Assembly: GCA_001314865.1 (NCBI GenBank) | Contig: LJZR01000010.1 | Span: 62,001-126,000 of the forward strand | Source of the DNA: Phormidesmis priestleyi Ana | GTDB lineage: Bacteria; Cyanobacteriota; Cyanobacteriia; Phormidesmidales; Phormidesmidaceae | Length of the DNA: 64,000 bases | Reading direction: 5' to 3' | Shown: positions 17,253 to 27,477 of the stretch, one piece after another | How the letters are laid out: every line of letters starts with the position of its first letter | Numbering within the stretch: position 1 is the stretch's first letter | Translations under genes and position numbers: made by a program | The notes under the pieces: model-generated | Seen by the model: only the letters and a program-made list of their open reading frames with translations | What the model was told of the DNA's origin: nothing | The model's database searches: none

Positions 17253-17311
17253 CTAGTGACTACCGACCTAGCGTTTAACAACACAGTTCGATAACACGGC
17301 TAAATAACAAC

Positions 17312-18274
17312 TTAGAAAGGAACTTTTTTCTTAGCCGACTTACCGCTTTCAAAGTCGAGTTCTTTGAGCTTTTTCAGAATTCTGGTGAAATATTCCTGCA
17401 AGTAGTCTTCTAAGGTTGTAATTTCTCTTTGATCAATTCCAAAGGTTTCATACACGCTGTCCATGGGTGCATCCATCACATTCCCACTTGCGCTCACCTC
17501 AGTGAAGGCCAGCCGATCGGCCAAGTCCCATGTCCATTGAAAAAACGCTGCAATCTTACGAATCGCTCTTAACAGCGCAGGTGGCATTTGAGAAACGCTT
17601 GCTCGCTGATCGGAAAGGCGCTCGCATAGGCGGATGATTTCATAAGCGCCCCAAGCCCGAGTTCCTGCAAGCGGGAAAGTCGCATTTTCAGCAGCCGGTA
17701 GCTTTAACGACTTAACGGCAAACTTAGCGATGTCTTGACTGTTCATGTAGGCGATCGCGCCTGCCTCACCCATTACCCATACAGACTGCCGTTCCAAAAT
17801 AGGAATGGCATACTGACCAATCAGCCCCTGCATAAATCCGCAGGGTCTAAAGATGGTGTAGTTAATGCCCGACTCTTCTAAAAACTTCTCAATGCAGCTT
17901 TTAATTTCCATCAGCGGCACGTTGGGATACTCGCCCGCACCATAGATAGAAAAGAAAATAAACCGCTTGACGCCCGCATCCTTAGCCGCTTGGATCAAAG
18001 CGACCTTGCCATGCCAGTCAACATCATAAATCCCCTCTTTCTCAGCCGGTCTAGAAGTGGCTGCATCAATCACAGCATCGACATCTTCAAAGCAGGGCGG
18101 CAGGCTATTGGGGCCTGTCAGATCGGCTTTTACCAACTGAGCGCCCCACTCTCTTAGAAAGCTCGCCTTTTGAAAATTCCTAACTAGACACTTCACGTCG
18201 TAGCCTTCGTCCAGGGCTTGGCGAACGATTTGCCTTCCCAATGTGCCAGTTGCGCCAACGACTAATAAGACCAT
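17312..18274 (-). CDS. ycf39: Ycf39-type photosystem II assembly protein
   Basis: A 320-residue atypical short-chain dehydrogenase/NmrA-like protein. It starts MVLLVVGATGTLGRQIV with the nucleotide-binding GATGTLG loop. FFSIYGAGEYPNVPLMEIKSCIEKFLEESGINYTIFRPCGFMQGLIGQYAIPILE matches Ycf39, which with Hlip proteins helps insert chlorophyll into newly made D1 of photosystem II. No catalytic YxxxK dehydrogenase pair is obvious, fitting a structural role. ATG 18274 is chosen because the Rossmann strand begins there; a longer start adds 25 unrelated residues. petM lies about 200 bp upstream on the same strand. Confidence 0.9.
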   Translation of the reverse strand: MVLLVVGATGTLGRQIVRQALDEGYDVKCLVRNFQKASFLREWGAQLVKADLTGPNSLPPCFEDVDAVIDAATSRPAEKEGIYDVDWHGKVALIQAAKDAGVKRFIFFSIYGAGEYPNVPLMEIKSCIEKFLEESGINYTIFRPCGFMQGLIGQYAIPILERQSVWVMGEAGAIAYMNSQDIAKFAVKSLKLPAAENATFPLAGTRAWGAYEIIRLCERLSDQRASVSQMPPALLRAIRKIAAFFQWTWDLADRLAFTEVSASGNVMDAPMDSVYETFGIDQREITTLEDYLQEYFTRILKKLKELDFESGKSAKKKVPF

Positions 18275-18470
18275 GAGTGCGGTGTAAACAAAACTTAATA
18301 TGCTTCTCAGTTTATCAGAAGTCGTCGCAGCCAAACTGACTGCGGACAAGAGGTTATGTAAATAGTCTTATGACCCGTTGCGTGAACGCTATATACAAAA
18401 GCTATATCAGCAAATGATTAGCGAACGGAATTCTGATAATTAAGTAACTCCGTTCTCCCTGTGTCGGGTT

Positions 18471-18575
18471 TTATTCCTCTCCGCCCTGTACCTTGAGCAT
18501 CAAAAAGCCTACGCTCAGGCCTACCAAAATCATCCCGGAAACCAGCACAGCTGTTGTGAAAATTTCGCCGCCCAT
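18471..18575 (-). CDS. petM: cytochrome b6-f complex subunit PetM
   Basis: A 34-residue single-helix subunit of the cytochrome b6-f complex. It reads MGGEIFTTAVLVSG.., one membrane helix (about residues 8-27), then LMLKVQGGEE. The N-terminal GEIF and the C-terminal LK-QGGEE are the PetM hallmarks, and length equals the family. It is easily missed because it is so short. The ATG at 18575 follows GGAGATATTTGAGCA, a good ribosome-binding site. It sits next to ycf39, another thylakoid gene. Confidence 0.95.
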   Translation of the reverse strand: MGGEIFTTAVLVSGMILVGLSVGFLMLKVQGGEE

Positions 18576-18916
18576 TGCTCAAATATCTCCTGTTTTTATA
18601 ACAAATACCTAATTACAGATAAAGGTGATTGACCTTATCTATATTCGGCAGTTGAAAGCCAGCATTTTGTTTACTACGCCGTTTACAAATTGTTTACGCA
18701 AGTATTGCTAGCTGGGCTTTCAATCGCCATTTTAGAGTGTTTTGGGTCCTGTAATACGCTTGCAAAAGATCTAGAATCTATTAGACCCAAAGGCGAGTAG
18801 GTCAGGAAGCTGGCTTACCGCTCAGCATTTACAGCTCAGTGCTTGATATACCCACTCATTTAATAACTCAACACTTAATACTTAATACTCACTTAATACT
18901 CAATAGAGTCACCCCT
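18576..18916. other. petM-pdxA divergent promoter region
   Basis: About 340 bp between divergent genes. It should contain both promoters. Short imperfect repeats of acttaatact type (about 18866-18905) precede the pdxA start. No RNA or ORF is supported. Confidence 0.4.
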
Positions 18917-20089
18917 ATGACCTCTGGTTTTGCGGCAACCCTTGTTAATCCTTCCACTCAACATAAGTCCTGTCAGCATGAGCAAACTCAGGATTCGAAG
19001 CAAAGGCCCCGGCTGGTGATGACGCTAGGCGATCCTTCGGGCATTGGACCAGAGGTTGTTTTAAAGGCGCTGAGTGACCATCGGTTCGAGCAACGGGCCA
19101 ATATTACGGTGATTGGCGATCGCGCTCATCTCCAGCGTACCTATGATCAAATTAATGATCAAATCAAATCTGCCGCGCCACATACCATCCTTAGAGATCC
19201 TGCCACACTTAACTTTATAGATATTGCCAGTCCTAAAGCCGTGACTGATGGACTCACAACGGGCATTGGAAACGCGAGTAGCGGTGAAGTCGGCTTCCAA
19301 ACTTTAAAGGCCGCGATCGCCCACACCCTATCCGGCAAATTTGACGGCATCGTCACTGCCCCCATTGCCAAATCAGCATGGCTCGCCGCCGGGCACCACT
19401 ACCCCGGCCAAACCGAGCTACTCGCAGAGATGTCGGGAACGCAGCGATTTGGCATGCTCTTTGTCGCTAAATCGCCCTACAGTCAGTGGACGATGCGCAC
19501 CCTGCTTGCGACCACTCATATCCCGCTTAAGGCCGTTCCTACCATGCTCTCGCCACAGGTCATGACGCTCAAATTAGAGCTACTGATTGAATGTCTCCAG
19601 CGAGACTTTGGACTTAGCCATGCCAAAATTGCGATCGCTGGGCTCAATCCCCACAGCGGTGAGCAAGGCCAGCTCGGGCAAGAAGAACAAGACTGGCTCA
19701 TTCCCTGGATCGATGAGCAGCAGCAGCGGTTTCCTCACATTCAGCTAGAGGGGCCTATCCCGCCCGATACGATGTGGGTTCAACCAGGGCAAGCATGGCA
19801 TACCCACCAGCCCCTGCCTGCTCAGAGCCAAATAGCTCACGACGGCTATTTAGCGCTCTACCATGACCAAGGGCTGATCCCGGTTAAACTATTGGCCTTT
19901 GATTTAGCTGTAAATACAACTATCGGACTGCCCTTTGTGCGGACATCGCCCGACCATGGTACGGCGTTTAATATTGCCGGGCAGGGCATTGCGCGATCGC
20001 AAAGTACAGAAGCCGCGCTTGAACTCGCTATCGAACTCGCCACTCAACGGCTATCTCAGGAACAACAAACCCTTAAGACAAACCCTTAA
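18917..20089 (+). CDS. pdxA: 4-hydroxythreonine-4-phosphate dehydrogenase
   Basis: A 390-residue PdxA, the NAD-dependent, divalent-metal enzyme of the DXP-dependent vitamin B6 pathway. Family segments: [51 protein letters not shown], the metal-binding [39 protein letters not shown] and the C-terminal [18 protein letters not shown] 18917 is used; residues 1-36 before the domain are unconserved, so initiation further downstream is possible. PipY in this window also relates to PLP, but the genes are far apart. Confidence 0.95.
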   Translation: MTSGFAATLVNPSTQHKSCQHEQTQDSKQRPRLVMTLGDPSGIGPEVVLKALSDHRFEQRANITVIGDRAHLQRTYDQINDQIKSAAPHTILRDPATLNFIDIASPKAVTDGLTTGIGNASSGEVGFQTLKAAIAHTLSGKFDGIVTAPIAKSAWLAAGHHYPGQTELLAEMSGTQRFGMLFVAKSPYSQWTMRTLLATTHIPLKAVPTMLSPQVMTLKLELLIECLQRDFGLSHAKIAIAGLNPHSGEQGQLGQEEQDWLIPWIDEQQQRFPHIQLEGPIPPDTMWVQPGQAWHTHQPLPAQSQIAHDGYLALYHDQGLIPVKLLAFDLAVNTTIGLPFVRTSPDHGTAFNIAGQGIARSQSTEAALELAIELATQRLSQEQQTLKTNP

Positions 20090-20098
20090 GACAAAACC

Positions 20099-21043
20099 TT
20101 AAAACAATGCCAGCTGGCTAGGCGGATCTATTAATCCATTCCATGGCAGCGGCGGTATATTGACTGGCGCTGATGCTTCTAAAGTTGCCTGAAAATAGCG
20201 AGCAATTTCCGGCGACTCCTCCTCCATTGGGCAATGTACAAAAAAGTAAACTTGCTTTCCCTGCGCCAGCCAATCGCCTACTTGACTTGCCCAGAGCGCC
20301 AAATAATCGTGATTGCGACGCAATCGGGGATGGCTGATGTAACGAACAATTACAAAGTCAGCCGTCGCAACCACCTGCAAAGGCACCTTTGGCTTACGGC
20401 GATTAGAGCGCAGCTGCGGGTCCACATCGCCTTCTTCTTCCCAGGCATACATGGGCCGCGTATCTAACAGAACCCGGCCTACACCCAAATCCGATAGCAG
20501 TGCATTCAGCTCAGCCATCGGTCCTTGGGCAAACCAATCTAAATGGCGAACTTCAACCGCAATAGGCGCGCTCGACCGAGGCCAAGCCTTTAAAAAGTTT
20601 TCTAAATCTTGGATCGCGGCTGGACTATAGCTTGGCGGTAGCTGAGCCATCACTGGACCTAAGCGATCGCCCAATCCCTGCATCAGTTCTAAAAAAGACA
20701 GCGCCGCCGGTAAATGAGCCATCAGTGGCCCTTCATGCGTCACCGCACGTGGCAGCTTAGGGCAAAACCGAAACTCAGGCGGCGTGTTGCTAGCCCATCG
20801 CTTCACGATGTCCTGACTGGGCACCGAATAAAACGTCGTGTTGCCCTCTACTGCCAGCATCCGCTCACCGTACAGCCGTAAAAAGTTTGTTGCCTGACTC
20901 TTCGCCGGGTAAAAATTTCCGACCCAATCTTTAAACGCCCACACAGCCAGGCCCAGTCGAAAACTCAAATCTTTTTGGTATTGACCAGCTGACGGCTGAC
21001 CAGTGCGCTCATCTGTAGTCGGTCTGCCCTTGTGCCCATGCAT
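20099..21043 (-). CDS. DUF72 family protein
   Basis: A 314-residue DUF72 protein with a TIM-barrel-like fold. Characteristic segments: FRLGLAVWAFKDWVGNFYP, YGERMLAVEGNTTFYSVPSQDIVKRWASNTPPEFRFCPKLPRAVTHEG, and VEVRHLDWF. The biochemical role of DUF72 is not established. ATG 21043 is chosen over a TTG 9 bp upstream. It converges with pdxA at only 9 bp distance. The residues before FRLGL are polar and variable. Confidence 0.9.
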   Translation of the reverse strand: MHGHKGRPTTDERTGQPSAGQYQKDLSFRLGLAVWAFKDWVGNFYPAKSQATNFLRLYGERMLAVEGNTTFYSVPSQDIVKRWASNTPPEFRFCPKLPRAVTHEGPLMAHLPAALSFLELMQGLGDRLGPVMAQLPPSYSPAAIQDLENFLKAWPRSSAPIAVEVRHLDWFAQGPMAELNALLSDLGVGRVLLDTRPMYAWEEEGDVDPQLRSNRRKPKVPLQVVATADFVIVRYISHPRLRRNHDYLALWASQVGDWLAQGKQVYFFVHCPMEEESPEIARYFQATLEASAPVNIPPLPWNGLIDPPSQLALF

Positions 21044-21412
21044 ACTTATCAATACTTAGCGCTGTCTTAAGCTATATGCTCGGCAGCGATCGCTTAGCAG
21101 CTGTCGTTTAGGTCTAGTTCAATTTTACACAGCTTGCGCAGTCAGTGAGTCTCTTGTATGAGTCGTGTAACTACGCATCGCTAGCACGACAGTCTTTAGG
21201 CTGCGGTGCTAGTAGGCGATCGCGAACAAGACCAAGAGACAGCAGCCGTGAGACGCCAACTAGCATGCATGCAATAGAAGACTCAGCAAACTGATTAGAA
21301 GACCGTGAAAGCCACAGTTAGCAGCACTGTTGGTTCTGGGAAAAATAACAGCAGAATCAAGGCCTCGTCGACATTTCCAGTCGTCTTGTTCAAGCGCATT
21401 TGGAGCCTTTTT
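21044..21412. other. intergenic region
   Basis: About 370 bp between the DUF72 gene and a small hypothetical gene, which diverge. It includes HIP1-type GCGATCGC sites and a possible upstream GTG start for the small gene. Nothing else is discernible. Confidence 0.35.
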
Positions 21413-21781
21413 ATGCACCCGATTGGAACCGCCGCCCAAACCTCTCTCTCTCACAACTCTCACAGCTCTCACAAAACCAATTCCGATACATCAAGTTCTT
21501 CTACCGACGAACCAGCAGAGAATGGAACCGTCTTCCTAGCGCCTCAAGCTTTTATGGACTATTCTGCCGAAGACGATGAACCCGCCGACTTAGCACTCGC
21601 TCATTTGATTCCCGACGATCTGTCTTTAATGAATTTACCGTTGGCTAGGCCATCTTCAGTAGCAGCTCAACCAGAACAAACAACAATCTATGAAGATGAT
21701 CTTTCAGAACTAACGGTACTTATCCCCAAAGGCCTAAGCAACTTATCTCAGATCAGATCGATAGACGACCAACCCTGGTGA
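21413..21781 (+). CDS. small acidic hypothetical protein
   Basis: A 122-residue protein without recognised domains. The first third is Ser/Thr/His-rich with the tripeptide SHS repeated, the rest is acidic (Asp/Glu) with leucine clusters such as DDLSLMNLPLARP and EDDLSELTVLIPKGLSNL. It looks largely disordered. ATG 21413 is chosen because GGAG lies 7 nt upstream; a GTG at 21305 would extend it by 36 basic residues. It may be lineage-specific. Confidence 0.45.
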   Translation: MHPIGTAAQTSLSHNSHSSHKTNSDTSSSSTDEPAENGTVFLAPQAFMDYSAEDDEPADLALAHLIPDDLSLMNLPLARPSSVAAQPEQTTIYEDDLSELTVLIPKGLSNLSQIRSIDDQPW

Positions 21782-21948
21782 CTTGTCTGCTGTGGTTAAG
21801 CAAAAAAATTGTTGAATCCTGTTATCAGACGGCAAAATCAGCAAATCAGCAAATCAGAAAAGAGAGCCAGAATATCCTAAAGATCCTAAAAGATCAAAAT
21901 TAAACTGGATATGTAGCTGCCGACAAATGGAAGAGGGGCTGTGGGGAA

Positions 21949-21983
21949 GGGGAAGGCAGTCCTTATATTGAGTTGCCTTCCCC
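21949..21983. terminator. 10-bp perfect stem-loop between convergent genes
   Basis: GGGGAAGGCA and TGCCTTCCCC pair perfectly around a 15-nt loop between the small hypothetical gene (plus) and pheS (minus). Neither side has a long U-run, so its action as a terminator is only probable. Confidence 0.55.
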
Positions 21984-22033
21984 TAGTCTACGTTGAGCCA
22001 ATACGTTGAGCAAATACGTAAAACAACAATGCT

Positions 22034-23029
22034 TTAGAACTGATTCAAAAAGCGCAGATCGCTGCTGTACAGCCGCCTGATGTCATCAATTTTGCTCTGA
22101 ACCATAGCTAAGCGCTCTACGCCTAGCCCAGCGGCAAAACCTGAATAAACTTCCGGATCGCAGCCAACGGCCTTGAGCACATTGGGATCTATCATGCCGC
22201 AGCCCATCACTTCTAGCCACTGCCCCTGCCAGCGCACGTCAACTTCTGCAGAAGGCTCAGTAAAGGGAAAATAGCTTGGCCGAAAGCGAACTTCTATATC
22301 GCCGAATAACGCTTCTAGAAAAAGCTGTACGGTTCCACGTAAATCGGTAAAGGTAATGTTTTTATCGACTGCAAAGAATTCGATTTGATGGAAGACGGCT
22401 GCATGGGTAGCATCGACCGTATCGCGACGATAGCAACGACCGGAAGCGAGTACGCGCATCGGTGGCTCGTGGTTCTCCATGTATCGAATTTGAGTGTTGG
22501 ACGTATGGGTACGCATGAGCTGACCACCGGGTAAATACAGCGTATCCTGCATGTCGCGAGCGGGATGGTCGGGTAAAAAGTTCAGGGCTTCAAAATTGTA
22601 GTAATCGCTTTCGATTTCTTGGCTTTGGGCAACGGTATAGCCAAGTCCTACAAAGATATCGGTAATTTGATCAATGATGCTGTTAATTGGATGAATGCGA
22701 CCCTGTGGCTGATAGACACCCGGCATGGTGACATCTATCGTTTCTGAGGCTAACTGAGATTGGATTTGCTCTGTCTGTAGGTTGTTTTTACGCTGCTCTA
22801 TGTGTGATTGCAGCACGGCTTTTGCCTGGTTGGCGATCGCACCCACCTTAGGACGGTCTTCTGCCGACAGCTTACCCATGCCGCCTAGCACTTTAGAAAG
22901 GTCACCCTTTTTCCCCAGGTACTTAACACGCACCCGATCGAGTTCGTCTAAACCGCTGGCTGCACTAATGTCCTCGGTGGCTTGCTGGGTAACTATACTG
23001 AGCTGTGCTTCTATTTCAGACAGAGACAT
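22034..23029 (-). CDS. pheS: phenylalanyl-tRNA synthetase alpha subunit
   Basis: A 331-residue class II synthetase alpha chain. N-terminal coiled coil (about 1-85), then the catalytic core: [49 protein letters not shown] (motif 2 region), [27 protein letters not shown] and the C-terminal [35 protein letters not shown] (motif 3). ATG 23029 is preferred over a GTG 27 bp upstream. pheT is not in the window. It diverges from surE with about 77 bp between. Confidence 0.97.
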   Translation of the reverse strand: MSLSEIEAQLSIVTQQATEDISAASGLDELDRVRVKYLGKKGDLSKVLGGMGKLSAEDRPKVGAIANQAKAVLQSHIEQRKNNLQTEQIQSQLASETIDVTMPGVYQPQGRIHPINSIIDQITDIFVGLGYTVAQSQEIESDYYNFEALNFLPDHPARDMQDTLYLPGGQLMRTHTSNTQIRYMENHEPPMRVLASGRCYRRDTVDATHAAVFHQIEFFAVDKNITFTDLRGTVQLFLEALFGDIEVRFRPSYFPFTEPSAEVDVRWQGQWLEVMGCGMIDPNVLKAVGCDPEVYSGFAAGLGVERLAMVQSKIDDIRRLYSSDLRFLNQF

Positions 23030-23106
23030 GGGGGTATGAGGCGCTAAAGAAATCACAAATTAGTCTATGGTAACCTGCCAGAGAAACCTGCTTGAGTTTT
23101 GATCGC

Positions 23107-23964
23107 ATGAATATTTTGGTGAGCAATGATGATGGTGTTTTTGCGTTGGGTATCCGAACGCTCGCCAATGCATTATCGGCAAGTGGTCACAAGGTAACGG
23201 TGGTATGTCCTGATCGGGAGCGTTCTGCAACCGGCCATGGCCTAACGCTGCATAGGCCGCTCCGTGTTGACCCAGTAAAAGGCGTATTTGACAACGCGGT
23301 AGAAGCTTGGGCCTGTTCGGGTACGCCGTCTGATTGCGTGAAGCTAGCGCTAGATGCGGTGTTACCTGCCACGCCTGATTTTGTGATCTCAGGGATTAAC
23401 CACGGGGCGAACTTAGGGACAGATGTGCTGTATTCGGGGACGGTATCAGCAGCGATGGAGGGCGTATTGGAAAATATTCCGGCGATCGCAATCAGCCTTG
23501 CTAGCTTTGCTTACCAAAATTTTGATCCGGCAGCTAAATTTGCCGTCCAGCTCATTGCCAAACTAGAAAAAGTGCCGCTTGAGCTACCTATTTTACTCAA
23601 TGTCAACATACCGCCCGTTGCAGAAGCAGAAATTAAGGCACCCCTGATTGTACGGCAAGGCGTTCGACGCTATTTTGATCAGTTTGAAAAGCGCATTGAT
23701 CCTAGGGGTAAAACCTACTACTGGCTCGCCGGGGAAGTGATGGAGGAGGGTGAGGCCGAGATAAGCGTGCCTTATGAGGAGCAAACAGAGGCAAAAGCTA
23801 TAGAGAAAGAAATCCTGTCAATTAATACACAGTTTACAACCGATGTTAAAGCTATAAAGGACAATCACATTACTATCACGCCGCTACAGTACAACTTAAC
23901 CGCTTATACGGCGTTGGAATTCGTTCGTGGTTGGGCGTTTAACTTATCATCTAGACCCATCTAG
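23107..23964 (+). CDS. surE: 5'-nucleotidase SurE
   Basis: A 285-residue SurE-type nucleoside 5'-monophosphate phosphatase. It starts [16 protein letters not shown], with the metal-binding Asp pair [40 protein letters not shown] and [26 protein letters not shown] are hallmark motifs. The C-terminal part (about 190-285) contains the tetramerisation arm. ATG 23107 is used rather than a TTG 15 bp earlier. Confidence 0.96.
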   Translation: MNILVSNDDGVFALGIRTLANALSASGHKVTVVCPDRERSATGHGLTLHRPLRVDPVKGVFDNAVEAWACSGTPSDCVKLALDAVLPATPDFVISGINHGANLGTDVLYSGTVSAAMEGVLENIPAIAISLASFAYQNFDPAAKFAVQLIAKLEKVPLELPILLNVNIPPVAEAEIKAPLIVRQGVRRYFDQFEKRIDPRGKTYYWLAGEVMEEGEAEISVPYEEQTEAKAIEKEILSINTQFTTDVKAIKDNHITITPLQYNLTAYTALEFVRGWAFNLSSRPI

Positions 23965-24199
23965 ACCAGACGAAAAAAGTGCTAAAACCCAAGCAATGAT
24001 GCCGTTCAGCGCTTAAAGTAACCGACTAAAATTGATAGGTATCGCAAGCAGCTGACTTGGCTTGGGCACTATGCATAAGGGTATTCTGGTTTTTGAGGCC
24101 GGTATTGATGCATCACTTCATCTGATTAATGGCGGATGAATGGCGCGACTAGCTGTAAAAATAGACAGTAATTCCTCTAAATCACTTCACGTAAGGCTC

Positions 24200-25075
24200 A
24201 TGTCAGATCAGCACGGTCAATTTTCGATATGCTTCTGGGGCGTCCGAGGAAGCGTAGCTTGTCCAGGGCCAGATACGGTTCGCTATGGTGGTAATACAGC
24301 CTGCATTGAGATGAAAGTCGGTGGGGAGTGGCTGATTTTCGATGGGGGAACGGGCCTACGTAACTTAGGTCAGTCAATGCTGGCAAAGATGCCTGTCAAG
24401 GCGAATATGTTTTTCACCCATTCCCATTGGGATCATATTCAGGGATTTCCGTTTTTCGTACCCGCGTTTGTACCCGGCAATAAGTTCAAAATTCATGGTG
24501 CGATCGCACCCAACGGCTCCACCATTGAGCAGCGCCTAAATGACCAAATGCTGCACCCAAACTTCCCAGTACCGCTACAAATTATGGGGGCTGAACTTGA
24601 GTTTTGCGACATTGAAGTAGGCGAAGTCGTTAAGATTGGCGATGTTGAAATCACAAACGCCTTGCTCAACCATCCGGGTGAAGCCATCGGCTATCGTGTC
24701 AGCTATCGGGGCCATTCTGCCGCCTATATCAGCGATACTGAGCATTTTCCTGATCGGCTAGATGAAAATGTGCTGCACCTGGCCAAAGATGCAGATGTCA
24801 TGATTTATGACTGCACATATACCGACCGCGAATATTACGACGAAAGGTCCAGCAAGGTGGGCTGGGGTCATTCGACCTGGCAAGAAGCCGTAAAACTCGC
24901 GAAAGCCGCCAATGTAAAGCAGCTACTGATTTTTCATCATGACCCCACTCACACCGATGAGTTTATGGATGATATTGCCCTTCAAACTTCTATTGCATTG
25001 CCCAACAGCATCGTCGCTAAAGAAGGCATGGTTCTTGAGCTAATTAAAGAAACTGCGGCAGTAGCGACGGTTTGA
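24200..25075 (+). CDS. MBL-fold metallo-hydrolase
   Basis: A protein of about 291 residues with an intact metallo-beta-lactamase zinc site: FTHSHWDHIQGFPFF (HxHxDH), then NHPGEAIGYRV, ISDTEHF (Asp) and LLIFHHDPTHTDE (His). The N-terminal CFWGVRGSVACPGPDTVRYGGNTACIEM is typical of a bacterial phosphodiesterase-like subgroup (some members hydrolyse cyclic nucleotides). The exact substrate is unknown. ATG 24200 follows homologous N-termini; ATG 24140 would add 20 residues. Confidence 0.9.
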   Translation: MSDQHGQFSICFWGVRGSVACPGPDTVRYGGNTACIEMKVGGEWLIFDGGTGLRNLGQSMLAKMPVKANMFFTHSHWDHIQGFPFFVPAFVPGNKFKIHGAIAPNGSTIEQRLNDQMLHPNFPVPLQIMGAELEFCDIEVGEVVKIGDVEITNALLNHPGEAIGYRVSYRGHSAAYISDTEHFPDRLDENVLHLAKDADVMIYDCTYTDREYYDERSSKVGWGHSTWQEAVKLAKAANVKQLLIFHHDPTHTDEFMDDIALQTSIALPNSIVAKEGMVLELIKETAAVATV

Positions 25076-25198
25076 GTCTCAGAATTCAATATTGAGTCAT
25101 TGCCGCGTTTGATTTCATTTTTGCATCGAGTCCTAGTTGCGTAGGGTCGTCGCAGAATAAAGCGTTGCGCACGCAGGCTTTATGTCAAAATGTAAAGT

Positions 25199-26230
25199 GT
25201 GTGGATAATCTCTTCTCTTAAGGCGGCTAAAACCCCTACAAATATAGCGCTGGGCAATTTTGACGGCGTCCATTTGGGTCATCAGCGGGTGATGGCCCAA
25301 ATTTTACCTGGGCAAACGGCGAAACTGGCCAATGAACAAGCGCAGCCTGTTGAAGATGGATTGCATGAAGGATTAAATGAGGGATTGAATGAGCAGGGGA
25401 AGGTACCTGTAACAACCGTTGTTACCTTTTCGCCCCATCCTCAAGAGTATTTTTCTGGGGTCTCTAAACGGCTACTCACGCCTGTTGAAGAAAAAAGCGA
25501 GCTGTTAACAAAACTTGGAATCGCGCAGCTAGTGATGCTGCCGTTTGACCAAGCTATTGCCCAGCTTAGCCCAGAGGCATTTGTTGAGCAGGTATTAATT
25601 CAAGGACTTCAGGCCAAGCGCATTAGCGTGGGAAGTGATTTTCGCTTTGGGCAGGGGCGCTGTGGTGATGCGGATGGATTACAGGCGATCGCAGCGAGCT
25701 ATGGTGTGCCGGTGGTGCAGGTACCGTTGATGTATGAAAAAGGCGATCGCATCAGCAGTTCGCGCATTCGCGAAGCACTTCAAACCGGCAGACTGTCGGA
25801 GGCTACTCAACTTTTAGGGCGTCCCTACACACTTACCGGAAAGGTTATAAAAGGCCAGCAAATTGGCCGCACGATTGGCTTCCCGACTGCTAATTTACAG
25901 CTACCCACTAAAAAATATTTGCCTCGAACAGGCGTTTATAGCGTTCGAGTTTTTGGCGTAAAAGCTGAAGGCCAAAGCTTAACCAGTGAACCGCCTCTGC
26001 AAAGAGTGCCTTTGAAGGGCGTAATGAACATTGGAACCCGACCGACGGTAGAAGGACAAAGCCTAAGCGTAGAAGTTCATATTATGGACTGGAGAGGTGA
26101 TTTGTACGATCAGTTGTTGACAGTAAGTTTGGCAGAATTTATCCGACCTGAGCAAAAGTTTGAGTCGCTAGAATCACTGAAAGCCCAAATTGCTGAAGAC
26201 TGTAGAGCTGCCAGAAGACTACATACCTGA
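25199..26230 (+). CDS. ribF: bifunctional riboflavin kinase / FAD synthetase
   Basis: A 343-residue RibF producing FMN and FAD. The N-terminal adenylyltransferase domain has ALGNFDGVHLGHQRV and TFSPHPQEYF; VGSDFRFGQGRCG and SSSRIREAL follow. The C-terminal kinase domain has GKVIKGQQIGRTIGFPTANLQLP and KGVMNIGTRPTV. Start is GTG (GTG-TGG, MW as in homologs). An insertion of about 20 residues near 50 contains a DGLHEGLNEGLNEQ tandem duplication (12-bp type unit), an in-frame example of the short-repeat habit in this genome. Confidence 0.96.
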   Translation: MWIISSLKAAKTPTNIALGNFDGVHLGHQRVMAQILPGQTAKLANEQAQPVEDGLHEGLNEGLNEQGKVPVTTVVTFSPHPQEYFSGVSKRLLTPVEEKSELLTKLGIAQLVMLPFDQAIAQLSPEAFVEQVLIQGLQAKRISVGSDFRFGQGRCGDADGLQAIAASYGVPVVQVPLMYEKGDRISSSRIREALQTGRLSEATQLLGRPYTLTGKVIKGQQIGRTIGFPTANLQLPTKKYLPRTGVYSVRVFGVKAEGQSLTSEPPLQRVPLKGVMNIGTRPTVEGQSLSVEVHIMDWRGDLYDQLLTVSLAEFIRPEQKFESLESLKAQIAEDCRAARRLHT

Positions 26231-26329
26231 TAGCCAAAGAGACTGAAGTTGCGTCCTTCACGCTATGGATACTAGCCCGACTTGCCCGCTAGGCTATGAT
26301 TTGAGCAATCTTCTTACTTTTCGGATGCA

Positions 26330-26962
26330 ATGCCCTTATCTCACAACCTCTGGCAAGCGAATCAGGATTTAGCCGCGATCGCTTTAAATAGCCCTTTCGT
26401 CCAAGGCATCGGCGATGGGTCTTTGCACCGAGAAAAGTTTGCTTACTATGTGGGGCAAGACGCTTTTTTCCTAGAAGCGTTTGCACGGGCCTATAGTATT
26501 GCAGCGGCAAAAGCGCCTAGCTGGGAGAGCTTCCAGGTATTTCACGCACTTGCAAATGGCGTACTGCAAGAGCTAAACCTGCATAAAAGCTATGCCAAGA
26601 ATTGGGAAGTGGATATTACTGCTGTAGAACCAGGTAGTACAACTCGTCAGTACACAGACTTTCTGCTGGCGACGGCTTGGGGTCAGCCGGTGGGCATTAC
26701 GGCAGTAGCCATGTCTCCCTGTATGCGTCTGTATGCTTATTTAGGTAAGGCGTTGGCTGAAAAAGGCATTCCGGCTCATGCCTACACAGATTGGATTAAA
26801 ACCTATAGCAGCAATGAGTTCGAACCCTTAGCGCAACAATTAGAAGATTTGGTGGATAAATATTCGCCTGATACAGCTCTAACCCGATCAACTTATCGCT
26901 ATGCAATGATTTGTGAACGAGATTTTTTTCAGGCGGCCTGGCAGGGTTTTAACGCGATTTAA
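26330..26962 (+). CDS. tenA: TenA-family aminopyrimidine aminohydrolase
   Basis: A 210-residue TenA/thiaminase II family protein, which salvages thiamine pyrimidine. All-helical; FAYYVGQDAFFLEAFARAY carries the active-site acid region, AMSPCMRLYAYLGKALAE carries the catalytic cysteine of the TenA_C type, and YSSNEFEPLA and DFFQAAWQ complete the site. Length is usual. No TPP riboswitch signal was seen in the roughly 100 bp upstream. Confidence 0.9.
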   Translation: MPLSHNLWQANQDLAAIALNSPFVQGIGDGSLHREKFAYYVGQDAFFLEAFARAYSIAAAKAPSWESFQVFHALANGVLQELNLHKSYAKNWEVDITAVEPGSTTRQYTDFLLATAWGQPVGITAVAMSPCMRLYAYLGKALAEKGIPAHAYTDWIKTYSSNEFEPLAQQLEDLVDKYSPDTALTRSTYRYAMICERDFFQAAWQGFNAI

Positions 26963-26991
26963 AATATCAAAAGACTCTCTCAAAAGTATTA

Positions 26992-27017
26992 AAGGTCTAG
27001 AGGTTAGGCTAGACCTT
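26992..27017 (+). terminator. stem-loop after tenA
   Basis: AAGGTCTAG pairs perfectly with CTAGACCTT around 8 nt. A short T-rich stretch follows at some distance; likely a terminator for tenA. Confidence 0.55.
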
Positions 27018-27168
27018 ACTGGATGTTTCGCTTGTGATTTTTTTGGGATTTCTCTAAGACTTCTAACTTAGATTTTCAGGCCGGAGTTTCATACGTGATT
27101 TCACAGTTGAGAATTCCGCAGTTGAGAAAGTAGAGAAAGTAGAGAAATGCCCTGCCCAGGATGTTGTT

Positions 27169-27477
27169 TTACTTCTCTTCTACGTACATCTCAGGCTCAA
27201 TGGCAAAGTTGTTCATTCGACCAGAGTCATCAATAACGTAGCCGTCGGTTGTTTTGAGATCACTGTCTTTTTCACTTTCTTTGGCTGCTTTAATATCAGC
27301 AATATCCTCCTCCGTATCTCCACCGGGCATGGTTCTGGTCCCTGATGGTTGAACGGCATTTCCAACAGGCTGTGCGGTTTGCACGGCCCACTGGTTACCC
27401 GCTGCGCCCTTACCCGGTTCTGCGTCTAATTTAATATCTTCGTTTTTGATATCTTCGTTGTTGCGTTCAACAGCCAT
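27169..27477 (-). CDS. small acidic hypothetical protein
   Basis: A 102-residue acidic, probably disordered protein. It has an N-terminal NEDIKNEDIK duplication, a Gly/Gln/Pro middle with MPGGDTEEDIADIKAAKES, and a C-terminal motif DGYVIDDSGRMNNFAIEPEMYVEEK. The C-terminal motif looks conserved in character (acidic, with an EPEMY element), and similar small cyanobacterial proteins exist, but no function is known. It stands alone between tenA and the 2'-5' ligase gene. Confidence 0.6.
   Translation of the reverse strand: MAVERNNEDIKNEDIKLDAEPGKGAAGNQWAVQTAQPVGNAVQPSGTRTMPGGDTEEDIADIKAAKESEKDSDLKTTDGYVIDDSGRMNNFAIEPEMYVEEK

Larger units (their letters stand above)
16437..17311. other. porin-ycf39 intergenic region
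   Basis: About 875 bp. The part 16437-16930 is the porin promoter and leader region with no credible ORF. The part 16930-17215 holds a short-peptide transcription unit with its own terminator. A further terminator for ycf39 lies at 17222-17252. Confidence 0.6.
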
